A stretch of 20,911 nucleotides of DNA from Microcaldota archaeon (GTDB taxonomy: Archaea; Micrarchaeota; Micrarchaeia; Anstonellales; Anstonellaceae), in contig JAKAME010000020.1 of the NCBI GenBank assembly GCA_021813025.1, positions 1 through 20,911 of the forward strand, given 5' to 3'. The notes under the pieces were generated by a model. It saw nothing but the letters and a program-made list of their open reading frames with translations, had not been told where the DNA came from and made no database searches. The position numbers were made by a program, and so were the translations under genes. Position 1 is the stretch's first letter. Each line of letters opens with the position of its first letter. This document shows, piece after piece, positions 14,855 to 20,911 of the stretch.

Positions 14855-15622
14855 ATGGAAGCCCGCAACCAAGTACTGATAAATGGCGCTCAAAGATACA
14901 CCCTAGCGGAGAGCAACGAAAATGGCGGCATAACCAAAATGGAGGCTTATCTAAAACACGGCGAAAGAATGCCGATTCTCAGGCAGATAGCGCCATTTTT
15001 CCTGGACGATAAGCTTTGGAAAGAGAACAAGAAACTTCTTGACACGCTGCGCCCCATTACCAGTGGAACCCATACGGCGGTGGTTAGAATCCCGCTTTCG
15101 GATGCGCTCGTGAGCCCGGCGAACATCGGAGATTTCCTGAAAAAAGACAGCGTTTTCAATCCGCCTGTGGAAAACATCCTAAGGGTCGTGGAGGAACGCC
15201 GGGAGCGGTTCATTCTTGAGCTTTTCAAGGGCGGGGCATGGCTCTTCCCAATAAGCGCCGAGTTTTTGGATATGAACCGCATCAGATTAACGGACACGGG
15301 CAGGCTTTTTGTTGTTGAGAGCGGCTTGAAGCTAATTGACGAGGGGGCCGGTTGCTACCGGACTGAAATAGACGCTCCGCTTCAAAATCTAGGGGTTGGT
15401 TCCATCCGGACAAAGTTCCATACGAACACAGGTGAGCATCCGCTTTTCTTTGGCGAAGGAGGCGAGCCGCTCAACTTTTACCCATGGTTCAACTCGAAGG
15501 AAGTGAAGGTCAGTTTTGCCTGCGTGGGCAGCGATGTCTATGGCTATGATGAACGTCTGAATGTTGTTTTTACAAGCAGGCCTGATGTTTTATTCAGCGT
15601 GGTGGTCAGGAAGGAGGACTGA
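14855..15622 (+). CDS. Hypothetical protein of the biosynthetic block
   Basis: Not recognised; 255 residues. ATG 14855 was chosen because AAGGGA lies five bases before it and the TATA element lies just upstream; the longer open frame would start inside the divergent gene. No membrane segment or signal peptide is seen. The sequence is a mixed alpha/beta protein with few cysteines (two). Conserved-looking stretches are HGERMPILRQIAPFF, GGAWLFPISAEFLDMNRIRL, GAGCYRTEID and FYPWFNSKEVKVSFACVG. Sharing a promoter with the ATP-grasp-like gene ties it to the same process. Possible roles are an accessory or substrate-binding protein, or an enzyme of a family I cannot name. Confidence 0.65.
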   Translation: MEARNQVLINGAQRYTLAESNENGGITKMEAYLKHGERMPILRQIAPFFLDDKLWKENKKLLDTLRPITSGTHTAVVRIPLSDALVSPANIGDFLKKDSVFNPPVENILRVVEERRERFILELFKGGAWLFPISAEFLDMNRIRLTDTGRLFVVESGLKLIDEGAGCYRTEIDAPLQNLGVGSIRTKFHTNTGEHPLFFGEGGEPLNFYPWFNSKEVKVSFACVGSDVYGYDERLNVVFTSRPDVLFSVVVRKED

Positions 15623-15678
15623 CAAAATCAAACTCGCGGAGCCAAGCGCTATCCAGTTCAGTCTGCGTAGCACTGTCG

Positions 15679-16557
15679 TCAGAATTCGCCATTAAGAATT
15701 CTATTTATCAGCGACCAAATATTCGCAAACTCATTCCCGCCTATTTCCATTATTTTGTCTGCCTCGGCGCGCGCCAGAACGGCAATGTCCCGCAAGTCGG
15801 GAATGCGCCCGTCAGCCACGGTCTTTCTGACTCTGAGGTCAGTCTCCAGAACCTCTTGCACGGCTTCATAATCAGTCAAAGTACGGGGACTGGAGGTTGC
15901 TTGAGTGTCTTCTGAAGCGCTTTCTTCCAACACCCTCATCATGCTTGACGGTTCCCAGGTTAGATTGATACCGCGGGAAGGATCATAGTAGTAAACGCGG
16001 CCAACGAGGCTGAACATCGCCCTTTTTGGTGCGTTGAAAAAGCGTTTCACCCATTTTTTTCCGTCGGGGACGTTCTGGACGGGCACCCACAAGCTGGATT
16101 CGTTGGCCTTTCCATAAGTGCAGGAGCGGACAAGCCCTAGCGCTATCACGTCTTTTTCGGTAAGCTCAATAGTTGCCCCCGATCCATCCACGCGTTGCTT
16201 AATGTCGAAATTGTCTCGAGTCAACTCTATTCCTACTCCCAGCTCTTTTTGGAAAGGTTTTGGGATAATGAGGACCCCATAATCCGAACCTATCTTCTCC
16301 CCGAGTGGCATGCCGTCCTGGCCTTTCGCGACAAGGGTGCTTGTGAGAAGCCAGGTACTGACAAGATTCTTGCGAACATCTACCGGGAGCTCTCCGAACA
16401 AGTCGATGTCTACAACAAGGGGGTCGAACTTAGAATTTGTAGGGACATTGACGCCATTTTTTATCAGCCAGAAAACTTGGGTCTGTAAAAATTTTTCGCC
16501 TTGATTATACATCCTGACATTAGAGGGCTTAAGTCGCACTTGCAGGCGCGGATCCAT
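15679..16557 (-). CDS. Hypothetical protein at the right end of the biosynthetic block
   Basis: Not recognised; 292 residues from ATG 16557. The frame continues upstream to 16638, but the TATA box at 16609-16617 lies inside that extension, and GGGAGAGA about nine bases before ATG 16557 can serve as ribosome site, so the shorter form is preferred. No membrane segment. The N-terminal half is beta-rich with hydrophobic strands (VFWLIKNGVNVP, DYGVLIIPKPF, KDVIALGLVRSC); there is one clear Cys. The C-terminal part (about 215-292) changes to a Ser/Thr/Glu linker and then helices (DYEAVQEVLETDL, DIAVLARAEADKIME). It converges with the preceding orphan gene across 56 bases. Its place between the pathway genes and the tRNA suggests it belongs to the same element; function unknown. 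Confidence 0.6.
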   Translation of the reverse strand: MDPRLQVRLKPSNVRMYNQGEKFLQTQVFWLIKNGVNVPTNSKFDPLVVDIDLFGELPVDVRKNLVSTWLLTSTLVAKGQDGMPLGEKIGSDYGVLIIPKPFQKELGVGIELTRDNFDIKQRVDGSGATIELTEKDVIALGLVRSCTYGKANESSLWVPVQNVPDGKKWVKRFFNAPKRAMFSLVGRVYYYDPSRGINLTWEPSSMMRVLEESASEDTQATSSPRTLTDYEAVQEVLETDLRVRKTVADGRIPDLRDIAVLARAEADKIMEIGGNEFANIWSLINRILNGEF

Positions 16558-16608
16558 GGACGATATCTCTCCCACGCTTTCTTTTTGTGTTAAGTTATGG
16601 AAAAAGCA

Positions 16609-16617
16609 ATTTATAAA
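16609..16617 (-). promoter_or_regulatory. TATA box of the orphan gene ending the block
   Basis: On the minus strand TTTATAAAT is centred about 56 bases before ATG 16557, predicting a leader of about 28 bases that contains GGGAGAGA. Its position inside the longer open frame decides the start codon choice. Confidence 0.55.
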
Positions 16618-16721
16618 CCGATTGGCTATGTTCGGCATTTTTTCGTAGAGCAGTTGTGTTCAGACAGACATCTAGCTGTCCAAGGCGGAAAAAGGCCAAG
16701 GGATTTAAAGCCAGGCTAATA

Positions 16722-16733
16722 CGCCCCAGCCGG
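16722..16733 (-). repeat. Putative attachment-site core at the tRNA 3' end
   Basis: The last 12 bases of the tRNA gene. An identical plus-strand sequence lies at 9177-9188 in direct orientation; see that entry. The match begins exactly at the discriminator base and runs into the T-stem. Confidence 0.4.
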
Positions 16734-16756
16734 GATTTGAACCCGGATCGTGAGCT

Positions 16757-16806
16757 TTCACCTGCTTTCAGGCTACTCGCATTAGTGCATTCGTAGCACA
16801 TGCCAT
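16757..16806 (-). other. Predicted archaeal tRNA intron
   Basis: Fifty bases interrupt the anticodon loop after position 37 in the proposed fold. The inner part can form GCTAC/GTAGC with a nested GCA/TGC helix. The junction helix CTCC/GGTG, with 3-base bulges GAA and AAA, contains one U-U mismatch, so exact ends are uncertain by a base or two. Confidence 0.5.
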
Positions 16807-16871
16807 TCGGAGGCTCGCGTCCTATCCAGGTTGGACTACCAGGGCAGATTGATTATCTTGGCTCTCTCTAT

Positions 16872-16881
16872 CTTTATAAAG
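16872..16881 (-). promoter_or_regulatory. TATA box of the intron-containing tRNA
   Basis: CTTTATAAAG, a perfect palindrome, is centred about 31 bases upstream of the tRNA 5' end on the minus strand. Being symmetric it could also fire to the right, starting near 16903, just before the G/C-rich inverted repeat. Confidence 0.6.
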
Positions 16882-16907
16882 TTGAAGACGAGAAGTAGGG
16901 ATGCATT

Positions 16908-16971
16908 AGGGGGGAATCAGGAGGAGCTTGGAACTGAAGGGGGGACGAGGATAATTCATGTGTTCCCCCCT
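16908..16971 (+). repeat. Inverted repeat with two competing G-tracts
   Basis: AGGGGGGAA (16908-16916) and TTCCCCCCT (16963-16971) form a perfect 9-bp inverted repeat with a 46-base loop. A second G6 tract at 16939-16944 could pair with the same C6 tract instead, making a smaller hairpin. AGGAGG lies at 16919-16925 without a convincing gene after it. It sits between two tRNA genes; an untranslated RNA is possible but not shown. Confidence 0.4.
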
Positions 16972-16980
16972 GCGGTTTAG

Positions 16981-17051
16981 GCCGAGTTGGCAGAGAGGCT
17001 ATGCATCCGCCTGCAGAGCGGATTAGGGGGGTTCGATTCCCCCACTCGGCT
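16981..17051 (+). tRNA. tRNA-Cys(GCA)
   Basis: A complete 71-base cloverleaf. The acceptor GCCGAGT pairs with ACTCGGC, and the discriminator is T as usual for tRNA-Cys. A short D-stem is GCA/TGC. The anticodon arm is TCCGC-CTGCAGA-GCGGA with anticodon GCA, and the T-arm is GGGGG-TTCGATT-CCCCC. There is no intron and no encoded CCA. A weak TATA-like GGATAATT lies about 28 bases upstream, and a T-rich tract (TTTAATTTTT) follows immediately as likely terminator. Confidence 0.95.
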
Positions 17052-17061
17052 TTAATTTTTC

Positions 17062-19296
17062 TCAGCTTACCTTGCCCTCTTTCACTTTGTTCATAGACAG
17101 CGGCTTTCCGTCCACCATCAGCTTGTGCCCGTTGGCCAAAACCTTGCCGTCCTTCACTTCCAGCTTCACCGAGAAGAATTCGTCAATCGAAATCTGCGGC
17201 CGCGCGGGGTTTGCTTTCACTCCCTCAATTTCAACCGGCGTGCCCGCGGGCGCGGGAGGCGAGAGCAGTTCCATGCCTTCCGCCCCTTCCGCAACAAGCA
17301 GCATGCCCGCGCTCTCCACTCCCCTCAATTTGGCCGGTTTCAGATTTTTCACCAGCACGCAGGAGCGGCCCATGAGCTCGTCCTCTTTCATGTGCTGCAC
17401 AAGGCCGGAGCACACGGTGCGAATCTCACCATCAGACAGGATAATTTTCTCAACATACAGCTTTTCAGCATTCGGATGGCGCTCCACAGATTCGATTAGC
17501 CCAACCTCCAATTGGAGGTTTTCAAGAGGAAGGGAAACAGATGGAGCGGGGATAGGGCTGTTCTTTTCCTTCTTTTTTTCTGTTCCTTTATTTTTCCCAA
17601 CCTCGGTTTCCTGCTGCTTTCCAGAATACTTTTCCCTGAATCCGGCCAGCACCTTCGCATCAACTGGCTTGTACAAATGCTCGGGCGTGCCAATATTGTG
17701 TCCCCCTTTCAGCCTGCGCTGGCCGATGTCCTTCCATTTGCCTGCCGGCATGTCCAGCTGCTTGAACACCCGCGCAGAGCTTTGGGGCAGGAAAGGCTCG
17801 GAGGCTATGGCCAAATCATAGATTGCATTGCCAAGGCAATAAAGCGCAGCCGCGGCCCGCTTGGGATTCTCGCGCACGCTCTTCCACGGCGCCTGCGACT
17901 GCAAATAGGCATTGGCGGCCGAAGCCGCGCCCATGAACTCGTTCACTGCAGCGCGAATCTGCACTTTCTCCAGCAAATCCGCCTCGCGCCCTAGGCGGAT
18001 GGTTATATCCGCAAGGAACGCTTCGTCCTCTTCGGAAAGCTCCCCGGCCTCGGGCAGCGCGCCCTCGTAATTCTGGGCCAGGAACACAAGAGTCCTGTTC
18101 ACCAGATTGCCCCAGTTGCCCAGGAGCTCCTTGTTTGTGCGCGTGCCGAACTCCTCCCATGAGAAGGTGGCATCTGCGGATTCAGGCCGTGTAGACAGGA
18201 GGTAATACCTCCACACGTCGGCCGGCATGCCTGATTCCATCGCATCATTCCCGAACACGCCCACTCCCTTGCTTTTGGAGAATTTGCCGTCCTCGTAGTT
18301 GAGGAATTCGGTGGAGGAGATGTAGTAGGGCAATGTCCAGTTCTGTTTTGTGCCCATGAGCATTGCAGGGAAAATTATCGCATGGAAAGGCACGTTGTCC
18401 TTGCCTATGAATTCGTAATGCCGGACATCAGGCGTCGGGCCTGCGCCAGCCCCATCCCCAGCCATCCACCATTCTTTCCACTTGCCGGTATGCGCGGCAG
18501 TAATCGAAATATATCCAATTGGCGCGTCGAACCAGACGTAAAGCACCTTGTCCTCCCATCCCGGCAGGGGCACGGGCACTCCCCACTTCAAATCGCGGGT
18601 AATCGAGCGCTCCTTCAGCCCCTCCTTGAGCCACGAGCGCGCGATGGCGAGGGTGTTGGCAGACCAGCGCCCCTCCTTCTCTATGCCGGCAATCCATTTC
18701 TCCAGTTTCGGCTGGCTCTTGGCCAAGTCAAGGAAGAGATGCCTGCTTTTCTTGAGCACAGGCCGGCTGCCCGACAATTTGCTTTTCGGCTCCTTCAATT
18801 CGGAATAGGTGAGAAGCTTGCCGCACCTGTCGCACTGGTCCGCGCGCGCATCAGCCGAGCCGCAGTGGGGGCATGTTCCTGTCACGAAGCGGTCTGCGAG
18901 AAACATCCCCAGCTTCTCGTCATACGGCTGCTCCACCTCTTTTTCCACCAGCATTCCGTTCTTGTGCAACGAGAGGAAAATCTCCTGCGTGTGCTCCGTA
19001 TGCGCCGGGTCTGACGTTCGGCCGAACCTGTCTGCCGATATGCCGAACCAGTCGTAGATGGACTTGTGTATCCTGAAATACTTGTCGCAGATTTCCTTCG
19101 GCGTCACTCCCTCCTCCATGGCCTTCGCCTGCGTGGCGGTGCCGTATTCGTCCGTGCCGCAGATGTAGAGCGTCTCATAGCCGCGCAGGCGGCAGAAGCG
19201 GGCGAACACGTCGGCGGAAAGCACGCAGCCTATGAGGTTGCCCAGGTGCGGCACGTTGTTCACGTAAGGAAGGGCGGAGGTGATGAGTATTTTCAT
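17062..19296 (-). CDS. metG: Methionyl-tRNA synthetase with C-terminal EMAPII-like tRNA-binding region
   Basis: Class Ia synthetase of 744 residues that charges initiator and elongator tRNA-Met. The HIGH box reads HLGN (17-20) in SALPYVNNVPHLGN, the KMSKS loop is KFSKS (338-342), and the zinc knuckle is CPHCGSADARADQCDRCG, with four cysteines. The helical anticodon-binding domain follows, then a charged linker (about 565-578, KNKGTEKKKEKN). A tRNA-binding OB domain (about 592-670) contains HPNAEKLYVEKI and VKNLKPAKLRGVESAGMLL. The last 70 or so residues resemble the extra domain that follows this OB fold in EMAPII-type proteins. A TATA box 26 bases before ATG 19296 predicts a leaderless mRNA. 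It lies tail-to-tail against tRNA-Cys, with about 10 bases between them. Confidence 0.96.
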   Translation of the reverse strand: MKILITSALPYVNNVPHLGNLIGCVLSADVFARFCRLRGYETLYICGTDEYGTATQAKAMEEGVTPKEICDKYFRIHKSIYDWFGISADRFGRTSDPAHTEHTQEIFLSLHKNGMLVEKEVEQPYDEKLGMFLADRFVTGTCPHCGSADARADQCDRCGKLLTYSELKEPKSKLSGSRPVLKKSRHLFLDLAKSQPKLEKWIAGIEKEGRWSANTLAIARSWLKEGLKERSITRDLKWGVPVPLPGWEDKVLYVWFDAPIGYISITAAHTGKWKEWWMAGDGAGAGPTPDVRHYEFIGKDNVPFHAIIFPAMLMGTKQNWTLPYYISSTEFLNYEDGKFSKSKGVGVFGNDAMESGMPADVWRYYLLSTRPESADATFSWEEFGTRTNKELLGNWGNLVNRTLVFLAQNYEGALPEAGELSEEDEAFLADITIRLGREADLLEKVQIRAAVNEFMGAASAANAYLQSQAPWKSVRENPKRAAAALYCLGNAIYDLAIASEPFLPQSSARVFKQLDMPAGKWKDIGQRRLKGGHNIGTPEHLYKPVDAKVLAGFREKYSGKQQETEVGKNKGTEKKKEKNSPIPAPSVSLPLENLQLEVGLIESVERHPNAEKLYVEKIILSDGEIRTVCSGLVQHMKEDELMGRSCVLVKNLKPAKLRGVESAGMLLVAEGAEGMELLSPPAPAGTPVEIEGVKANPARPQISIDEFFSVKLEVKDGKVLANGHKLMVDGKPLSMNKVKEGKVS

Positions 19297-19317
19297 GCCC
19301 TTTATGGGCAGAAGAAA

Positions 19318-19327
19318 GAATATAACC
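19318..19327 (-). promoter_or_regulatory. TATA box of metG
   Basis: On the minus strand GGTTATATTC is centred about 26 bases before ATG 19296, with no ribosome site between, as for a leaderless transcript. Confidence 0.65.
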
Positions 19328-19357
19328 CATGCCGCGCCAGCGCGGTGGCGCGTTATG

Positions 19358-19367
19358 TATTTTTAAG
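19358..19367 (+). promoter_or_regulatory. TATA box of the orphan gene divergent from metG
   Basis: TATTTTTAAG is centred about 27 bases before ATG 19390, so this mRNA should also be leaderless. It rules against the in-frame ATG at 19369. Confidence 0.6.
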
Positions 19368-19389
19368 TATGCATTTCCATTATTATGGC

Positions 19390-20100
19390 ATGGCTCTCAA
19401 GATGAAGAACCTCAAGTCAGAGCTTCAGCAGATGTCTCCATCGCTGGAAGAGCATCCCTTCTATGTCCCCACGCGCCTGCTTCGCACCTATCTTCACAGC
19501 GACGACGTCATAATCTCGGAGCGCCCGTTCAGGAGCGCGTCGGCCGAGGCCATCGGCTTTTTGCGCCGCACGCTGCTGTTCTTCAAGTCGCTCTCAATGC
19601 GCAAGCCGGAGCTGCTTCCCACCAAGCAGCTCAATGCCGGCGGCGTGCTGCGCCGCCTCGCGCGCCTCGGGGAGGCCGGCTTCGACCACTACGACCATGA
19701 CAACCAGCAGCGCCTGAACGAAGTGGCGGAGATGGCGTCCGAAATCCTCTTCCTCCTGCGCACCAAAAGCGACGAGCCGGCCGGCTTTGACGCAGACTGC
19801 GTGCATTGGGCTCTGGAGCTCAGGAGCGACTATGCAACCCGCACGGTGGTGCTTTTCCTCGAGCAGGTGGGGAAACCCAAGGAGCTCCTGCCAGACGAGG
19901 ACAGAATGCAGGCAGAACTGCTTGTCGAAATCGGCTCTGTTTCGCATGGCCGCATGCGCAAGTTCATCCGCGGGACGCTCAAGCGCATGGGCAGGCCTGA
20001 TTTGCTTTCCAAAATGGACGCCGGCGGGCCCCCCATCGCCCAAGCGGACGAGCCGCCCAATGCGTCCGAGCCGATGGGCGAGCCGCTCATGGAGGGCTGA
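19390..20100 (+). CDS. Hypothetical helical protein
   Basis: Not recognised; 236 residues. The start is decided by the TATA box 27 bases upstream. The frame is open further back, into antisense metG sequence. The protein is predicted all-helical and soluble. The first 20 residues are a basic amphipathic helix (MALKMKNLKSELQQM). Then comes a run of Leu/Arg/Glu-rich helices (AIGFLRRTLLFFKSLS, GGVLRRLARLGEAGF, EMASEILFLLR, DYATRTVVLFLEQ, HGRMRKFIRGTLKRMG), whose spacing would suit a HEAT-like or helical-bundle scaffold. The last 30 residues are Pro/Asp/Glu-rich and disordered. There is one Cys. Codon use is GC-rich like the surrounding core genes. Nothing in the sequence points to an enzymatic activity. 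Confidence 0.75.
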   Translation: MALKMKNLKSELQQMSPSLEEHPFYVPTRLLRTYLHSDDVIISERPFRSASAEAIGFLRRTLLFFKSLSMRKPELLPTKQLNAGGVLRRLARLGEAGFDHYDHDNQQRLNEVAEMASEILFLLRTKSDEPAGFDADCVHWALELRSDYATRTVVLFLEQVGKPKELLPDEDRMQAELLVEIGSVSHGRMRKFIRGTLKRMGRPDLLSKMDAGGPPIAQADEPPNASEPMGEPLMEG

Positions 20101-20145
20101 GCCGTCCGCGGCAGTGGAGGGCCGGGCCGCCCGCCCTCCAAAGCG

Positions 20146-20152
20146 TATTAAA
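20146..20152 (+). promoter_or_regulatory. Possible TATA box of the last gene
   Basis: TATTAAA is centred about 38 bases before ATG 20187, leaving a leader of about 12 bases that includes GAGGGG. The other in-frame ATG, at 20172, would be slightly too close for a normal transcription start. Confidence 0.45.
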
Positions 20153-20186
20153 CCTTGCAGGAAGCAAGTGAATGAGGGGCTGTCCC

Positions 20187-20882
20187 ATGGACTCCAAACG
20201 CATTTATTCCGACCGCGCAACTGCAGTCGAGCTCGCAGGGCAGAAGAAGGTGCTGTCGCCGGCCGAGTTCTCGTCAAAAGGAATCTCCTTCACCGTCGCG
20301 GCCGACCGCCCCGACGGCGTGAGCATACATTTCATGAAGGAAAAAACCGCCTTCAGCCCCGGCTTCAGCGAGAGCGTGCCCCTGCTGAGCGTCGAAAACC
20401 TCGGGGACGCTAAAAGGCCGGGCATAATCGACAGCGTCTTCGCCCGCCCGGCGCCAAGGGCAAAGTCGGCCACAAGCGAAAGCTATTCGGCCGGCGTGGT
20501 CTACAAGGACAAAAGCGAGCTCATGGTCCTCGTCAAGGCAGCCCCCAACGGCAACGGGGTGGTTTTCGACTACGGGGACCTGAGCAAAAAGGCCTACTTT
20601 TTCGGCGGCGCAGCCGGCCAGCTGTCGGATTTCATAGCAGGCACCGAATACGCCGGCAAGTTCAAAATCGAGTCAAGCGACGGCACCCTCTCCATCATCC
20701 GCTCAGACGACGGGCGGACTATGAAACTGGATGCCGAGCCGGCAATCTATGCCGAGTATTCGCAGGGCGGCTTCCTGCGCATCACCAACACCCCGCCGGG
20801 CTACAGGGTGGACCCGTCCTATTCAGACATCACCATTACTCCTGACGGCAAGATGGTCAGGCACTACATAGCCTCGGAATGA
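20187..20882 (+). CDS. Hypothetical beta-rich protein
   Basis: Not recognised; 231 residues. ATG 20187 has GAGGGG seven bases upstream; ATG 20172 would add MRGCP. No signal peptide or membrane helix is seen, so it is probably cytoplasmic. The sequence alternates short hydrophobic strands with Gly/Asp/Ser/Asn turns (GISFTVAADRPDGVSIHF, ELMVLVKAAPNGNGVVFDYG, GTLSIIRSDDGRTMKLD, SDITITPDGKMVRHYI). The pattern fits a beta-sandwich or barrel with a possible internal repeat. There are no cysteines from the chosen start. The gene is GC-rich like the core genes and ends 29 bases before the window edge. Confidence 0.7.
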   Translation: MDSKRIYSDRATAVELAGQKKVLSPAEFSSKGISFTVAADRPDGVSIHFMKEKTAFSPGFSESVPLLSVENLGDAKRPGIIDSVFARPAPRAKSATSESYSAGVVYKDKSELMVLVKAAPNGNGVVFDYGDLSKKAYFFGGAAGQLSDFIAGTEYAGKFKIESSDGTLSIIRSDDGRTMKLDAEPAIYAEYSQGGFLRITNTPPGYRVDPSYSDITITPDGKMVRHYIASE

Positions 20883-20902
20883 GCGGCAAAAAGCAGCGCT
20901 CT

Positions 20903-20911
20903 AGATCGGAA
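20903..20911 (+). other. Illumina adapter-like bases at the window end
   Basis: The final nine bases, AGATCGGAA, equal the start of the standard Illumina read-through adapter. Their place at the very end suggests untrimmed adapter at a contig end rather than genomic sequence. Confidence 0.6.

Larger units (their letters stand above)
16722..16845 (-). tRNA. Intron-containing tRNA, probably tRNA-Arg(CCG)
   Basis: Minus strand. The acceptor arm GCCCTGG pairs with CTGGGGC (two G-U pairs) with discriminator G. The D-arm is GTCC/GGAC with CCTGGATA in the loop (A20, an Arg identity base). The T-arm is CCGGG-TTCAAAT-CCCGG. The anticodon stem CGAGC pairs with GCTC(A), one end mismatch. Placing an intron after position 37 gives the loop CTCCGAA, anticodon CCG. 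The 74-base mature tRNA would have exons 16807-16845 and 16722-16756 and a 50-base intron (16757-16806) containing a GCTAC/GTAGC hairpin. The expected bulge-helix-bulge is imperfect, with a U-U in the central helix. A class II tRNA-Ser with GTGA/TCAC as variable arm is less likely. No CCA is encoded. Its 3' end faces the biosynthetic block. Confidence 0.7.

Noticed and set aside
16558..16638. N-terminal extension of the 15679-16557 gene
   Set aside because: A good TATA box lies inside it, so this part is probably not transcribed.
16595..16801. Minus-strand frame overlapping the tRNA
   Set aside because: It lies over a clear tRNA gene and has no start signal.
16919..16955. Leader micro-ORF after AGGAGG (TTG at 16929)
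   Set aside because: Only eight codons with a poor spacing of three bases; more likely chance in a purine-rich stretch.
17072..17821. Plus-strand 249-codon frame inside metG
   Set aside because: Antisense shadow of metG, whose motifs are complete on the other strand.

Overview
The window reads as archaeal chromosome. The glutamyl-tRNA synthetase is the archaeal type, and an FMN-dependent type 2 isopentenyl diphosphate isomerase sits directly in front of it, an association seen in many archaea. One tRNA gene carries a likely intron. TATA boxes lie about 27 bases before several start codons (leaderless transcripts), while other genes use GGTGAT-type ribosome sites. A DUF1998-type SF2 helicase and a small membrane-anchored transglutaminase-like protein also fit. 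GC-rich third codon positions and several orphan small proteins would suit a DPANN-type archaeon (for example Diapherotrites or Micrarchaeota), but the lineage is an inference. The last nine bases equal the start of a common Illumina adapter, so the window probably ends at a contig end.

Layout. 1-2674: fni (5' cut off) and gltX, tightly coupled. 2685-4814: three orphan genes: an Arg-rich protein, a secreted or anchored protein with a long N-terminal arm, and a small helical protein. 4875-7196: MrfA/Hrq1/SftH-like helicase from its own leaderless promoter. 7233-8557 (minus): a membrane coiled-coil transglutaminase-like protein followed by an easily missed 41-residue basic gene. 8621-9145: a 2-Cys peroxiredoxin divergent from it. 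9146-9521: gene-free stretch with repeats.

9522-16557 is an AT-richer block and the most interesting part: a SPASM-like radical SAM enzyme, a fold-type I PLP aminotransferase and a RimK-like ATP-grasp ligase in one direction, then a large ATP-grasp-like protein and two unrecognised proteins around a shared palindromic promoter. Together these look like an undescribed pathway that makes or modifies an amino acid or peptide. The block ends beside an intron-containing tRNA (probably Arg-CCG). The last 12 bases of that tRNA recur as a direct repeat at 9177-9188, on the far side of the block, as expected for an element integrated into a tRNA 3' end. No integrase is present.

16722-17051: tRNA-Arg (minus) and tRNA-Cys (plus), with a G/C-rich inverted repeat between them. 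17062-19296 (minus): metG with a C-terminal EMAPII-like tRNA-binding region, divergent from an orphan helical gene (19390-20100). A further orphan gene (20187-20882) closes the window.
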